Positions 17,946 to 27,104 are shown, numbered from the stretch's first letter. The stretch: DNA of 64,000 bases from Pseudomonas botevensis (GCF_019145475.1 NZ_JAHTKI010000009.1:62001-126000); one strand, 5' to 3'. The notes: a model not told the origin generated them from the sequence alone. Program-made: numbers and translations.

Positions 17946-19039
17946 AGCTGCCGCGTATCGAGTTTCGCGGCCGCAAACTCGATTCGTCGATTTCGTTCCT
18001 GATCCTCTTCAGCGGCCTGTTTCTGTCGGTGGCGATGCCGTTGCTGGTGCCCCGGGCCCCAGGCCCGGATGCCATGACCCTGTGGATGTCCTACGCCCGC
18101 GCCGACAATTGCAACTTCTGGAATCCGTTCTCGCCGGATCGCTCGTCCTACGAGTGTTCGGCGTTTCTGCTGCGGCCCACCGGCATCAATCTGACCAATG
18201 CCTGGGCCTACGGGATGTTCTGCAATTTCCTCCTGACGACGATCCCGGTGTTCATCTTCCGGCGCATGCCGCTGACGATATTTTTTACCCTGTGTCTGTG
18301 GGGCGTGGTCCGCTCGTTTTTCCTGGAGAACCTGACCAAGGAAATCATCGTTTCGGTGGCCGTGCTGTCGATTCTGTTTGCCTCGTATACGCGCAAGTAT
18401 CGTGGCGGCTTTTTCTTGTCCGCCGCGATCTACGGCATCTTGATCCGGCCGTACTGGATTCTGTTTTCCCTGGCCTGGTTCGGCGTCTGCGTGATGAAGA
18501 AATACGTCTCGCGCTTCACCTTCTTCCTGATGCTGTTCCTGTTCTACCTGGCGATCGCCACGGCGATCCAGTTGGCCCTGGGCTATTCGGTGTCATCGAT
18601 CCGCGCGAGCAACAACGAGCTGCGCACGGCGGGCGAGGAGGGCTCGAAGTCGTTGATCGTGTCCTGGCTCAGCGGCGGCGACTTTGTCTCGCAGGCGCTG
18701 GACTCGATGATCATTTTCTTCCGGCTGTCGTTTCCCGTGGAGCTGATCCTGCTGTCCGGGCCGGGTCAGGCGATCTTCGTCGCGTTGATGATCATGACCT
18801 CGCTGCTGCTGTTCAAAGTCATTACCTCGACCAACTACAAAGGCGTGCCGATCCAGACCAAGGCCAAGGAACTGATCGCGATTCCTTTGTCTTTCCTGCT
18901 GGTCCAGGGCCTGTTCGAGCCGGACTTCGGCTCCTTCGCCCGACACTTTTCCATGGTGGTGCCGGTGTTGTTCGTCGGGTTGGGATTGATGTTGCGGGCA
19001 AACAAACCGGTGTTGGTTGAATCAAGAATCCTGAGTTGA
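17936..19039 (+). CDS. Polytopic membrane protein, probable Wzy-like polymerase
   Basis: A 367-residue membrane protein with about 10 predicted helices and a periplasmic-looking loop after the first helix (PRAPGPDAMTLWMSYARADNC). I do not recognise a defined family. Wzy proteins are poorly conserved, so the assignment rests on topology and place between wzx and modification genes. The start at ATG 17936 (MGLKLPRIEF) overlaps the wzx stop by 10 bases; the longer frame was rejected as a shadow. Confidence 0.6.
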   Translation: MGLKLPRIEFRGRKLDSSISFLILFSGLFLSVAMPLLVPRAPGPDAMTLWMSYARADNCNFWNPFSPDRSSYECSAFLLRPTGINLTNAWAYGMFCNFLLTTIPVFIFRRMPLTIFFTLCLWGVVRSFFLENLTKEIIVSVAVLSILFASYTRKYRGGFFLSAAIYGILIRPYWILFSLAWFGVCVMKKYVSRFTFFLMLFLFYLAIATAIQLALGYSVSSIRASNNELRTAGEEGSKSLIVSWLSGGDFVSQALDSMIIFFRLSFPVELILLSGPGQAIFVALMIMTSLLLFKVITSTNYKGVPIQTKAKELIAIPLSFLLVQGLFEPDFGSFARHFSMVVPVLFVGLGLMLRANKPVLVESRILS

Positions 19040-19051
19040 GGCTTGTGCTTT

Positions 19052-20089
19052 ATGTCGAGCAAAAATAAGTCGCTGGAGATCGAAACCCTGCGCGGCCTGG
19101 CGTGCCTGTTGCTGGTGCTTTATCACGTGATCGGCCCATTGGGCGGCGGCTTGAAAATAGACCTGGGCTCGCCGTTCCGGGTGATCGCCGATTCCATGGT
19201 CTACGTGCGCATGCCGCTGTTCACCTTCATTTCTGGCTACATCTATTCCATCTACAAAATCCGGGGCAACGACTTTTCGGCGTTCTTCACCGGCAAGGTG
19301 CGGCGGCTGATCGTGCCGCTGTTTTGCGTTGGTGTGCCGTTTTCCGTGTTGCAGGCGGTGGGGCCGGGCGTGAACAAGGATGTCGGTGTGGTCGACGCGT
19401 TGTTGTCGTTCTACGTGCCGGTCAACCATTTCTGGTTCTTGCAGGCAGTGTTCATCATTTTCATGTTCGTCGGCCTGCTGGAGTGGCGTGGCCTGCTGCG
19501 CTCGGCTACGCGCTTGTACCTGCTGTTTGCGTTTGCAGCGCTGGTGTTCCTGCTGCCGCCGTTCAAGGTCGATGCGTTTGGCATCAATGGCGCGACCTAT
19601 CTGTTGCCGTTCTTTGTGGCGGGGATGATCGGCCAGGAGAAAGTCGACACCCTGAGGCATTTCCTCAAGGTGATCGGGCCGTGGGTGTTCGTGATGATTT
19701 CGCTGGCGCTGCTGTATGTGGCGGCGAAGGATCGCGAGCTGATCGTCGATCGCCGCAGTCTGGTCGGTCTGACGGTGGGCTGCGTGTCGTGCTTCGCACT
19801 GCTGTCGAGTGATATGCGCTCGAAGTGGCTGACCTGGCTCGGCGGTTATTCCTACGCGATTTTCCTGTTCCATGTGTTGTTTGCCGCCACTTCGCGGTTT
19901 GTCCTGGGGCGTCTGGGGGTGCATGAAGACGCGGTTCTGGTGCTCGGCGGCGTGGCTCTGGGCTTGTTGGGGCCGGTGCTGCTGTCGATGCTTTTCAGTC
20001 GGTTCAACTTCACCTCCGTGCTGTTTCTGGGGGAGCGTGCCGCTGTCAAAAAACCTGCGGCGAAAGTCGCTCCGGTGGCGCAGGCCTGA
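19052..20089 (+). CDS. Acyltransferase family 3 membrane protein (O-acyl transfer to the polymer)
   Basis: A 345-residue acyltransferase-3 (OafA/WcaF-like, Acyl_transf_3) protein with about 10 membrane helices. The N-terminal family motif reads LEIETLRGLACLLLVLYHVIGP, with the conserved Arg and His, and FTFISGYIYS follows. It should transfer acetyl or succinyl groups to sugars of the repeat unit. The ATG at 19052 has GAGG upstream and is preferred to the TTG at 19043. It ends 27 bases before the SGNH gene. Confidence 0.9.
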   Translation: MSSKNKSLEIETLRGLACLLLVLYHVIGPLGGGLKIDLGSPFRVIADSMVYVRMPLFTFISGYIYSIYKIRGNDFSAFFTGKVRRLIVPLFCVGVPFSVLQAVGPGVNKDVGVVDALLSFYVPVNHFWFLQAVFIIFMFVGLLEWRGLLRSATRLYLLFAFAALVFLLPPFKVDAFGINGATYLLPFFVAGMIGQEKVDTLRHFLKVIGPWVFVMISLALLYVAAKDRELIVDRRSLVGLTVGCVSCFALLSSDMRSKWLTWLGGYSYAIFLFHVLFAATSRFVLGRLGVHEDAVLVLGGVALGLLGPVLLSMLFSRFNFTSVLFLGERAAVKKPAAKVAPVAQA

Positions 20090-20116
20090 TGATTGTCTGG
20101 ATAAAGGAAATACCCC

Positions 20117-21277
20117 ATGGTGGCTGTCGATAACGCTCAACCGGTTGCCGCGTCGGTGGTCGAGGTCGGCGACGCACGCGAGCGCTTTGCCCAGTGGCGC
20201 GAGGGCAAGGCCGGGAAGGTTCTGTCGATCTCGGTGATTGGCGACAGCTACAGCGCCGGCCAGGATTTCTATCTGAACCGGTTCGTGCAGCGGCTGGTCG
20301 GGGAGGCGGGTTTCGCCGGCCCCGGCTACATCGGTTTCAATCACGGCGCGGCGCTCGGCGGCACTCATTTCAAGTACACCCGAACCAGTGAGAAATACTT
20401 TGGCGGCGACTGGCAGGTCTCCCGCCTCGGCCAGGCCAGCCCCGACAGTCGTACCGTGACGGGCCGCCCCGGTGCCTGGCTGGAAGTCGATGCCCATCCA
20501 ACCCCGGCGATCAACACCGCCGTCAGCCAGGCCAAATTGCTTTACCTGGGCAACGGCGAAAACAGCGAGTTGCGTTATCGCTGGGCGCCCGCGCAAGCCT
20601 GGCAACCGCTGAAACTGGCAGGCGAGGGCGTTCAGGAAGTACCGCTGTCGGGCGCATCGGCAGTCGCGGACTGGGCGTTCAGGCTCGAAGTGGTGAAAGG
20701 TTCGCCGACATTGTTCGGCCTGTGGATGAGCAACGAGCAGGGCGGCGTGCGAGTGTCCAAACTGGCGGCCTCCGGTGCGGCGTCCGCTGACTTCTATCAC
20801 GCGGATGGTCGCTGGCAGGCGCAGTGGAAAGCGGCGGTGGCGAAGATTCCTGCTGACATCTACCTGATCATGCTCGGCGGCAACGATCAGGGCTTCGGCG
20901 TCAAACCCGAGCAATACCTGAAGAACATTCAGGGCCTGGTGGGGATGGTGCGCGAGATTCAACCGCAGGCGAGCATCAACCTGATCCTGCGTCAGGACAC
21001 GTCACGCGCCAGCGCCTATCCGATGTCCGCTTATGCACAAGTGCTGCAACCCTGGGCGCGCAAGGAACATCTGGGCTACGCCAATCTGCAATGCGCCTTC
21101 GGCAGCGACGTCAAACGCTATGCCCTGGGTGGGCCAATGCCGATGATCGGTCCGGACCGGATTCATCCGCTTCCGGACACGGGGGGAAAGGTGATTGCCG
21201 ACTACTTCCATCGGCTGATCGTGGGTGGCCACAACGCGGTTTCGCCGCAGGACACCTGTGGCGAAACCACGCGCTAA
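20117..21277 (+). CDS. SGNH/GDSL-type hydrolase, probable polysaccharide O-acyl esterase or transferase
   Basis: A 386-residue protein with SGNH block I in ISVIGDSYSAGQD (Ser44), block III-like LGGNDQG and the catalytic Asp-x-x-His in GPDRIHPLP. The central 150 residues are beta-rich and could be a carbohydrate-binding insert. No signal peptide is visible at the ATG with good SD (AAAGGA), so it may act in the cytoplasm or the true start may differ. Being last in the operon after an acyltransferase, it probably tunes acylation of the polymer. Confidence 0.8.
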   Translation: MVAVDNAQPVAASVVEVGDARERFAQWREGKAGKVLSISVIGDSYSAGQDFYLNRFVQRLVGEAGFAGPGYIGFNHGAALGGTHFKYTRTSEKYFGGDWQVSRLGQASPDSRTVTGRPGAWLEVDAHPTPAINTAVSQAKLLYLGNGENSELRYRWAPAQAWQPLKLAGEGVQEVPLSGASAVADWAFRLEVVKGSPTLFGLWMSNEQGGVRVSKLAASGAASADFYHADGRWQAQWKAAVAKIPADIYLIMLGGNDQGFGVKPEQYLKNIQGLVGMVREIQPQASINLILRQDTSRASAYPMSAYAQVLQPWARKEHLGYANLQCAFGSDVKRYALGGPMPMIGPDRIHPLPDTGGKVIADYFHRLIVGGHNAVSPQDTCGETTR

Positions 21278-21281
21278 GTCG

Positions 21282-21698
21282 TTAGCGCAAAACCTGTTCG
21301 AAGCGATCCAGTTGACTCAGCAACTGCGCCGTGCGCAGCGGCATCAGTTGCAGATCGCAGCGGGTTTCCACATTGATGATGATCGCCGGGTCGTTGCAGC
21401 AGATGCGCACCCGGAAGCGCCAGTCGCTGAAAATCACTTTCAGGCCGTCGCGGTCATCGATCTCCAGCGCCTGTTCGGCATAGAGCTGTTTCAGGTGGGC
21501 GAGCAGGGGGTAGGGATCGGGCAGCGGGCGGCGAATGTCCCCGGACGAGGGGAACATGCCGATGCGTTCGACCATCAGCAGCGGCCCCAGCCAGGATTCA
21601 TTGGCGCTGGGCAGTGGCTGATGCCGGGACAGCCAGCTCATCACCCCGAGGTTGCCCACCTCCGGTTCAAGGTTTGCCGCGTGTTGTGCACTGTTCAT
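21282..21698 (-). CDS. Stand-alone phosphohexomutase C-terminal-domain-like protein
   Basis: A 138-residue protein whose last 90 residues resemble domain 4 of ManB/CpsG phosphomannomutases: FPSSGDIRRPLPDP, then DGLKVIFSDWRFRVR, then IINVETRCD. The phosphate-binding loop, SNTEP in true enzymes, reads CCNDP. The catalytic-serine and metal-binding domains 1-3 are absent, so it cannot be an active mutase alone. It lies 53 bases after galU on the same strand. The start at 21698 has AGGCAGG upstream. The domain resemblance is judged by eye; a regulatory or partner role is only a guess. Confidence 0.7.
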   Translation of the reverse strand: MNSAQHAANLEPEVGNLGVMSWLSRHQPLPSANESWLGPLLMVERIGMFPSSGDIRRPLPDPYPLLAHLKQLYAEQALEIDDRDGLKVIFSDWRFRVRICCNDPAIIINVETRCDLQLMPLRTAQLLSQLDRFEQVLR

Positions 21699-21751
21699 GG
21701 TTGCCTGCCTGAATGGAAAGTGGGCCTGGGGTGGTGGCTGACGGGGCCGAC

Positions 21752-22582
21752 TCAGCGCCCTTTGTACAGGTTCTCGTAGCAGAAATTGGTGGCTTCGATG
21801 TAACCCTCGGCGCCGCCGCAATCGAAGCGCAGGCCTTCGAATTTGTAGGCCAGCACGCCACCGTTGCGTGCCTGTTTCATCAGGGCGTCGGTGATCTGGA
21901 TCTCGCCGCCCTTGCCAGGCTCGGTGTCGGCGATCAGGTCGAAAATATCCGGGGTCAGGATGTAGCGGCCGATGATCGCCAGGTTCGACGGAGCGTCCTG
22001 CGGGGCAGGTTTCTCCACCATGTTGTTGACCCGGTAGAGGCCGTCGGCAATCTGTTCGCCAGCGATCACGCCGTACTTGTGGGTCTGGTCGTGCGGCACT
22101 TCCTGGATGGCGACGATCGAGCAGCGGTGCTTCTTGTAGAGCTGGATCATCTGCGTGAGCACGCCGTCACCGGCAAGGTTCAGGCACAGGTCATCGGCCA
22201 GCACCACGGCGAACGGTTCTTCGCCGATCAGCGGGCGGCCACTGAGGATCGCGTGGCCCAGGCCTTTCATTTCCACCTGGCGGGTGTAGGAAAAGGTGCA
22301 GGTATCGATCAGCTCGCGGGTGCCGGCGAGGAATTCTTCCTTCGCGGTGCCACGGATCTGGTGTTCGAGTTCGTAGCTGATGTCGAAGTGGTCTTCCAGC
22401 GCGCGTTTGCCCCGCCCGGTCACGATCGCCATGTGTTGCAGGCCGGCGTCCCGTGCTTCTTCAACGGCGTATTCGATCAGCGGCTTGTTGACGATCGGCA
22501 GCATTTCTTTGGGCATGGCTTTGGTGGCCGGCAAGAAACGCGTGCCGTAGCCGGCAGCGGGGAACAAACATTTACGAATCAT
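21752..22582 (-). CDS. galU: UTP-glucose-1-phosphate uridylyltransferase GalU
   Basis: A 276-residue nucleotidyltransferase. It begins MIRKCLFPAAGYGTRFLP with the pyrophosphorylase motif GYGTRFLPATKAMPKEMLP. Later it has the family segments VEKPAPQDAPSNLAIIGRYI and GGEIQITDAL. It makes UDP-glucose, the donor for the initiating WcaJ homologue and the substrate of GalE. The start is at 22582 rather than 22600, matching the family N-terminus. It is divergent from galE. Confidence 0.95.
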   Translation of the reverse strand: MIRKCLFPAAGYGTRFLPATKAMPKEMLPIVNKPLIEYAVEEARDAGLQHMAIVTGRGKRALEDHFDISYELEHQIRGTAKEEFLAGTRELIDTCTFSYTRQVEMKGLGHAILSGRPLIGEEPFAVVLADDLCLNLAGDGVLTQMIQLYKKHRCSIVAIQEVPHDQTHKYGVIAGEQIADGLYRVNNMVEKPAPQDAPSNLAIIGRYILTPDIFDLIADTEPGKGGEIQITDALMKQARNGGVLAYKFEGLRFDCGGAEGYIEATNFCYENLYKGR

Positions 22583-22976
22583 AAAAGTATCCTGGGACAT
22601 TCATGGAACGCAGCCAGCGGCCGCGCGCAAATAGCGAATGGTTGCAAGTTTCAATGATTATTGAAGGTTTACTTTAATACCCGAGTCGGATAGCCAGTGG
22701 CAATTAGTAATTAGTGCGGGGCGGGTCAATGTTATTAGATGTCGGCTGGATACTTGTTAGTTATTTTTAGTCGGTATCTGTCGATAGTGGTGAGTGCGTT
22801 TCGAGTGCTAATAAGTACCAGGCAATACAGTTTGGCCTGCAAAAATATTTATTGCCAGTGGTTGAACTGTTTTTGTTTTGAGTTGTTGTCGAGCCTGTTT
22901 GTGTGCGTCACGACACATATTCAATAAGTGGGGCTTGACACGTTAGTTGGCACTTTTACCCACCATGGACCGCGCT
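22583..22976. promoter_or_regulatory. AT-rich divergent region between galU and galE
   Basis: About 390 AT-rich bases that should contain the promoters of galU (leftward) and galE (rightward). A 62-codon frame inside has no SD and unlikely composition, so I see no gene. TTGACA occurs near 22935 in GGGCTTGACACGTTAG but without a good -10 element. Confidence 0.5.
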
Positions 22977-23993
22977 ATGAAGATTCTGGTAACGGGTGGA
23001 GCCGGATATATCGGCTCGCACACCACACTTGCGCTGCTTGAAGCAGGCTATGAAGTCGTTGTTCTGGATAATCTTTGCAACAGCAGCGATGCGGCCCTGC
23101 ACGCCGTGGAAGCCATTTGCGGCAAAAGTGCGCTGATGATTCGCGGCGACGTGTGTGACCGGGCGCTGCTGGACCGGATCTTCGAAGAGCACGCGATTGA
23201 CGCGGTGCTGCATTTCGCCGGGCTCAAGGCCGTCGGCGAGAGCGTGCGAAAGCCGCTCGAATACTACGAAACCAACGTCGGCGGCAGCATCGCGCTGTGC
23301 CAGGCGATGGCGGCGGCGGGGGTGTTCCGTCTGGTGTTCAGTTCATCGGCCACGGTCTACGGCGAGCCGGCGCAGATGCCGATCAGCGAGGATTTCCCGA
23401 CGGGCACTCCGACCAATCCTTACGGGCAATCCAAGCTGATCGTCGAAAACGTCCTGCGTGACCTGGGCAAGGCCGAGCCGCGCTGGAGCATCGCGCTGTT
23501 GCGTTACTTCAACCCGATCGGTGCCCACGACAGCGGCCACATGGGCGAGGACCCCAGCGGTATCCCGAATAATCTGGTGCCCTACATCAGTCAGGTAGCG
23601 GTCGGTAGCCTTCAGGAGCTGTCGATCTTTGGCAACGATTACCCCACGGTCGACGGCACCGGCGTGCGCGATTACATCCACGTTGTCGACCTCGCTGACG
23701 GGCATCTGAAGGCGTTGCAGTCCATTGTTGGCCGCACCGGCATTCATACCTGGAACCTCGGCACCGGCGATGGCTACAGCGTGATGCAAGTGCTGCGGGC
23801 GTTCGAACAGGCGTGCGGGCAACCGGTGCCGTATCGGCTAATGCCGCGCCGTTCGGGGGATATCGCCGAGAGCTGGGCCGACGCTTCCAAGGCCGAAAAA
23901 GAGCTGGGCTGGAAGGCCACGCGCAATCTGCAGCAAATGATGACAGACACCTGGCGCTGGCAATCGAACCATCCCCGGGGCTATCTCGAGTGA
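22977..23993 (+). CDS. galE: UDP-glucose 4-epimerase GalE
   Basis: A 338-residue short-chain dehydrogenase-type epimerase. It has the NAD-binding motif TGGAGYIGSH at the N-terminus, the catalytic Ser/Thr in FSSSATVYG and the YXXXK motif in NPYGQSK. The C-terminal part has GTGVRDYIHVVDLADGH. It interconverts UDP-glucose and UDP-galactose, which suggests galactose in the polymer. Two ATGs (22965, 22977) are possible; 22977 matches the family N-terminus. Confidence 0.95.
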   Translation: MKILVTGGAGYIGSHTTLALLEAGYEVVVLDNLCNSSDAALHAVEAICGKSALMIRGDVCDRALLDRIFEEHAIDAVLHFAGLKAVGESVRKPLEYYETNVGGSIALCQAMAAAGVFRLVFSSSATVYGEPAQMPISEDFPTGTPTNPYGQSKLIVENVLRDLGKAEPRWSIALLRYFNPIGAHDSGHMGEDPSGIPNNLVPYISQVAVGSLQELSIFGNDYPTVDGTGVRDYIHVVDLADGHLKALQSIVGRTGIHTWNLGTGDGYSVMQVLRAFEQACGQPVPYRLMPRRSGDIAESWADASKAEKELGWKATRNLQQMMTDTWRWQSNHPRGYLE

Positions 23994-24220
23994 TGTCATT
24001 TTGGCCCGATGTTAGTTTCAGTCAGGTTGTTAGATATCGTCGGGAAAATACGCTGGCAATGACTTTTACAAGTCCGTAGATATAAACCCGCCGTTGGACA
24101 TTAACAGGCAGGTAGTGCTGTTAATGAATAGCGGATCTTGTCGCGTTTTTTGCGACTTGAACTCTACCACCTCTAACGGAAGACCCGATGTTATAAGTCG
24201 GATGTTAGAAAGGAGTTGAT

Positions 24221-24457
24221 ATGAAAAAAGTGATGGCGATTGCTCTGTTGACGATGTTGAGCAACTGGGCATCCGCAGCTGAAGCGCCGCTTACAGCGGT
24301 GACCAATGTAGTGGGAAGTGTGGCGGCCTCGTCGGCGCCCGCAGCCAGTACTGCAATGGTCGCCAGTGCCGTAGCGGCGTCCAACAGTGGTGGAAGTGCC
24401 AACGGCGGTACCACCGGTACGACAGGTACTACTGGCACAACCGGCACGCACAACTAA
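24221..24457 (+). CDS. Small secreted Gly/Thr-repeat protein (YjbE/GfcA-like)
   Basis: A 78-residue protein. A clear Sec signal peptide (about 1-20, ending ASAAEA) is followed by an Ala/Ser/Val-rich stretch and a C-terminal tail of GTT repeats (GGTTGTTGTTGTTGTHN). It has a very strong SD (AAAGGAG, 6 bases before ATG). Size, composition and position before wza and yjbF/G/H match E. coli YjbE/GfcA, whose exact role is unclear. A terminator-like hairpin directly follows, so it may be made in excess over the export proteins. Confidence 0.75.
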   Translation: MKKVMAIALLTMLSNWASAAEAPLTAVTNVVGSVAASSAPAASTAMVASAVAASNSGGSANGGTTGTTGTTGTTGTHN

Positions 24458-24484
24458 CTGAAACAACTGTTGGTGCAGTACAAG

Positions 24485-24517
24485 GTCGCCCGACGAAAGT
24501 CGGGTGACTTTGTTTTT
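24485..24517 (+). terminator. Terminator or attenuator between the YjbE-like gene and wza
   Basis: A 10-bp stem (GTCGCCCGAC / GTCGGGTGAC, one G-U pair) closed by a GAAA tetraloop and followed by TTTGTTTTT. It lies 31 bases before the wza start. Confidence 0.85.
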
Positions 24518-24547
24518 GGATTCGCCCTTGAATAGCGTAGTGCCATT

Positions 24548-25663
24548 ATGACTCGTAGTTTTTATCTTTTAATGTTGGCAAGTATCGCTTTGCAAGGTTG
24601 CATGTTTTCCCCCGGCCAGTACCTGAGCACCAGTAGCATCACCCGCCAGGGCGCCAGTGAAAGCAGCCGGGTCGAGCTGATCCCGATCACCCCCAAGCTG
24701 ATCTCCATGAACCGCGCCACCGCCAAGCGTGAGTCGGTGCCCGCCGAGTTGCTGGAGACGCCCGCCGAGTACCGCATCGGCAGGAACGACGTGTTGTACA
24801 TCACCGTCTGGGATCACCCCGAGCTGACGGCGCCGTCGGGCGCGCAACAGCAGATCGATGCCAACGGCCGTCTGGTGCGCTCCGATGGCACGCTGTACTA
24901 CCCGTTCATCAAGGAAGTCCAGGCCGCCGGCCGGACCATCCAGCAACTGCGCTCGGACATCGAACAGCGTCTGTCGGCGTTCATCGCCGAGCCGCAGGTG
25001 GATGTCGCCGTGTTGCGTTTCGCCAGCCAGAAAGTCGTGGTCACCGGCGCTGTGGCGAAGGCCGGCCCGCAAGCCATTTCCACCAACCCGCTGAGCGTGG
25101 TCGAGGCCCTTGGTTCGGCCGGCATCGATACCAACAATGCCGACTTGTCCGGCCTGCTGCTGACGCGCAACGGACGGGTGTACCCGCTCAATCTCGATAC
25201 CCTCAATCAGCAGGATTCCGAGTTGCAGAACGTCTACCTCAAGGGTGGCGATCAGCTGTATCTGCCGTACAACGACAACAAGCGCATTTACGTCATGGGC
25301 GAGGTCAATCAGCCCCGCGCGCTGAGCTTCAAGACCGCGACCATGAACCTCTCCGATGTCCTCGGGTCGGTCGGCGGATTGAGCCAGACCACCGCCAACG
25401 GCAACGCTGTGTACGTGATCCGGGGCGTTGAGAATCTCGATGTCGAACCGGCGAAGGTCTATCAACTGGAAGCCGAATCGCCGACCGCCATGGTCCTGGC
25501 CACCCACTTCGAAGTGCGTCCCCAGGACGTGGTGTATGTCGGACCTGCCAACGTGACTCGCTGGAACCGCCTCATCAGTCAACTGGTGCCGTCGGCATCG
25601 ATTGTCGGGACCGGTGCTTCCGCTGCGAAGAACTGGAGCGAATTCAGTAACAACAGCAAATAA
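24548..25663 (+). CDS. wza: Outer-membrane polysaccharide export lipoprotein (Wza/GfcE family)
   Basis: A 371-residue lipoprotein with lipobox LQGC (Cys18). The Poly_export domain follows (YRIGRNDVLYITVWDHPEL, residues about 75-95). SLBB-like repeats follow (VVTGAVAKAGPQAIS and VYVMGEVNQPRALSF). The C-terminal segment (VTRWNRLISQLVPS) could form the amphipathic helix of the outer-membrane pore. It should form the export channel paired with Wzc. Confidence 0.93.
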   Translation: MTRSFYLLMLASIALQGCMFSPGQYLSTSSITRQGASESSRVELIPITPKLISMNRATAKRESVPAELLETPAEYRIGRNDVLYITVWDHPELTAPSGAQQQIDANGRLVRSDGTLYYPFIKEVQAAGRTIQQLRSDIEQRLSAFIAEPQVDVAVLRFASQKVVVTGAVAKAGPQAISTNPLSVVEALGSAGIDTNNADLSGLLLTRNGRVYPLNLDTLNQQDSELQNVYLKGGDQLYLPYNDNKRIYVMGEVNQPRALSFKTATMNLSDVLGSVGGLSQTTANGNAVYVIRGVENLDVEPAKVYQLEAESPTAMVLATHFEVRPQDVVYVGPANVTRWNRLISQLVPSASIVGTGASAAKNWSEFSNNSK

Positions 25664-25677
25664 GGCCAGGCCCGACT

Positions 25678-26343
25678 GTGAAAACGTTGAAAGTTGGCGT
25701 CTGCCTGATGGCGGCCTCGTTGCTGTGCGGCTGCAACCCGCTGATGGTCGCCTCGGTGACCAACCTCAAATCGGCGGTGACCGGGCCGGATGACCTGGAA
25801 GTGACGGCGGCCCAGGTCGCCGAGGTGCGTTATCCGCAAATCAAACTGACCACGCCGTCCGGCTCCGGGGTGCTGGCGCTGGTGCGCGAGCGCGAAGACC
25901 TGCAGTTCTGGGTCGCCTCCGGCAAGCAAGTGCTGCTGCTGCGCGACGGCCTGGCGGTGCGCAGCATCGGCCTGGGCACCGAGGGTGATCTGGACGGCAC
26001 GCGGCTGTCCGACGCCGCGCCGTTCAAGCGCGGCTTGCACCAGGTCACCGATGGCTACACCAGCCAACGCTGGATCGACCTCTACAAAGGTCAGGAAGTC
26101 GGGCTGATCGTACACAGCCGCTTCTCGCGCAAATCCATGGAAACCCTCGAAATCCTCAACAAGGAATACGCCGTGTTGCGTGTCGATGAGCGCATCGACG
26201 TCCCGGCCATCGGCCTGCGGGCGACCAATCGTTACTGGGTCGATCCGGTTGACGGTTTCATTGTGCAGAGCGAACAGCAACTGACCTCGCAACTGCGGGT
26301 GAAGATCGTGCAACTGACCCCCGATCGCAGGCATGTGCCATGA
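25678..26343 (+). CDS. YjbF/GfcB family lipoprotein
   Basis: A 221-residue protein starting at GTG, with a signal peptide ending in a lipobox (SLLCGCN, Cys17 or Cys19). The body (FWVASGKQVLLLRDGLAVRSIGLG, ...KEYAVLRVDERIDVPAIG...) fits the YjbF/GfcB family of group 4 capsule clusters. It should sit at the periplasmic face of the outer membrane with YjbG and YjbH. It overlaps the next gene by 4 bases (ATGA). Confidence 0.85.
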   Translation: MKTLKVGVCLMAASLLCGCNPLMVASVTNLKSAVTGPDDLEVTAAQVAEVRYPQIKLTTPSGSGVLALVREREDLQFWVASGKQVLLLRDGLAVRSIGLGTEGDLDGTRLSDAAPFKRGLHQVTDGYTSQRWIDLYKGQEVGLIVHSRFSRKSMETLEILNKEYAVLRVDERIDVPAIGLRATNRYWVDPVDGFIVQSEQQLTSQLRVKIVQLTPDRRHVP

Positions 26344-27104
26344 AGCGCCTGCGCACGTTATCCGCGTGCCTGCTGTTGCTCAGCGCGGCGAGTCAGGCGG
26401 CGGTTACCGTCACCGGTGATGTTGCCAATCCCGGCCCGGTCGAGTTGCCGGCCGGCGGGCGCCTGCTGGACGTGATCGGCGAGGCGGTGCCGAATGCCGA
26501 AGGTTATTGGCTGGCGGGGGTATTGCTGCGCCAGTCGCTGCTGGAGGAACAGACCCGGCTCAAGGCTGGCGTGCTGTTCGACCTCGATGTGTTGCATCGC
26601 CTGTCCTCGTTGTTCGACCGACCGAGTCGGGCCGCCCTGGCCGTGCGCGTGTCCGAGGAGGTGCGGCAGATGCCGGTCACCGGGCGGCAGATCGCCGATC
26701 TGGACCCGGTCGCACTGGAAGTCGGCTTCGCCCGCAATATTCGTCTGGACGATGGCGATCGCCTGATCTACCCGAAGCGAGTCGACGAGGTCGAGGTACT
26801 GGGCGCAGTCGCCGAGCCGTGCCGCTTGCCTTATCAGCCGTTGCAGGAGGCCCGTGAATACCTGCAAGGCTGCACGTTGCTGGAGGGTGATGCCGACGCC
26901 GATTACCTGTGGCTGATCCAGCCCAATGGTGTTTCCCGGCGGATCGGCATCGCTCACTGGAACCGCGAGAGCGGGCATCTGCCGGTCGCCGGCAGCAAGA
27001 TTCTGGTGCCGTTGAAAAACGATGATCTGGACCCGCCGATCCCTGAACTGAATCAGCAGTTGGCCGAATTCATTGCCACGCAGCTGGCTGAGGTGGTTCG
27101 TTGA
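26340..27104 (+). CDS. YjbG/GfcC family periplasmic capsule protein
   Basis: A 254-residue protein with a Sec signal peptide (about 1-20, ending ASQA). Tandem beta-grasp (SLBB-like) regions follow: VTVTGDVANPGPVELPAG at the N-terminus and VEVLGAVAEPCRLPYQPLQ near residue 150. GfcC homologues are soluble periplasmic proteins needed for capsule assembly. The gene is coupled to yjbF upstream and yjbH downstream. Confidence 0.85.
   Translation: MKRLRTLSACLLLLSAASQAAVTVTGDVANPGPVELPAGGRLLDVIGEAVPNAEGYWLAGVLLRQSLLEEQTRLKAGVLFDLDVLHRLSSLFDRPSRAALAVRVSEEVRQMPVTGRQIADLDPVALEVGFARNIRLDDGDRLIYPKRVDEVEVLGAVAEPCRLPYQPLQEAREYLQGCTLLEGDADADYLWLIQPNGVSRRIGIAHWNRESGHLPVAGSKILVPLKNDDLDPPIPELNQQLAEFIATQLAEVVR

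Noticed and set aside
19022..20962. 646-codon minus-strand ORF over the acyltransferase and SGNH genes
   Set aside because: Spans two well-defined plus-strand genes; product is His/Arg/Gln-rich without domains.
22739..22927. 62-codon ORF between galU and galE
   Set aside because: No SD, biased AT-rich content, lies in the expected promoter region.
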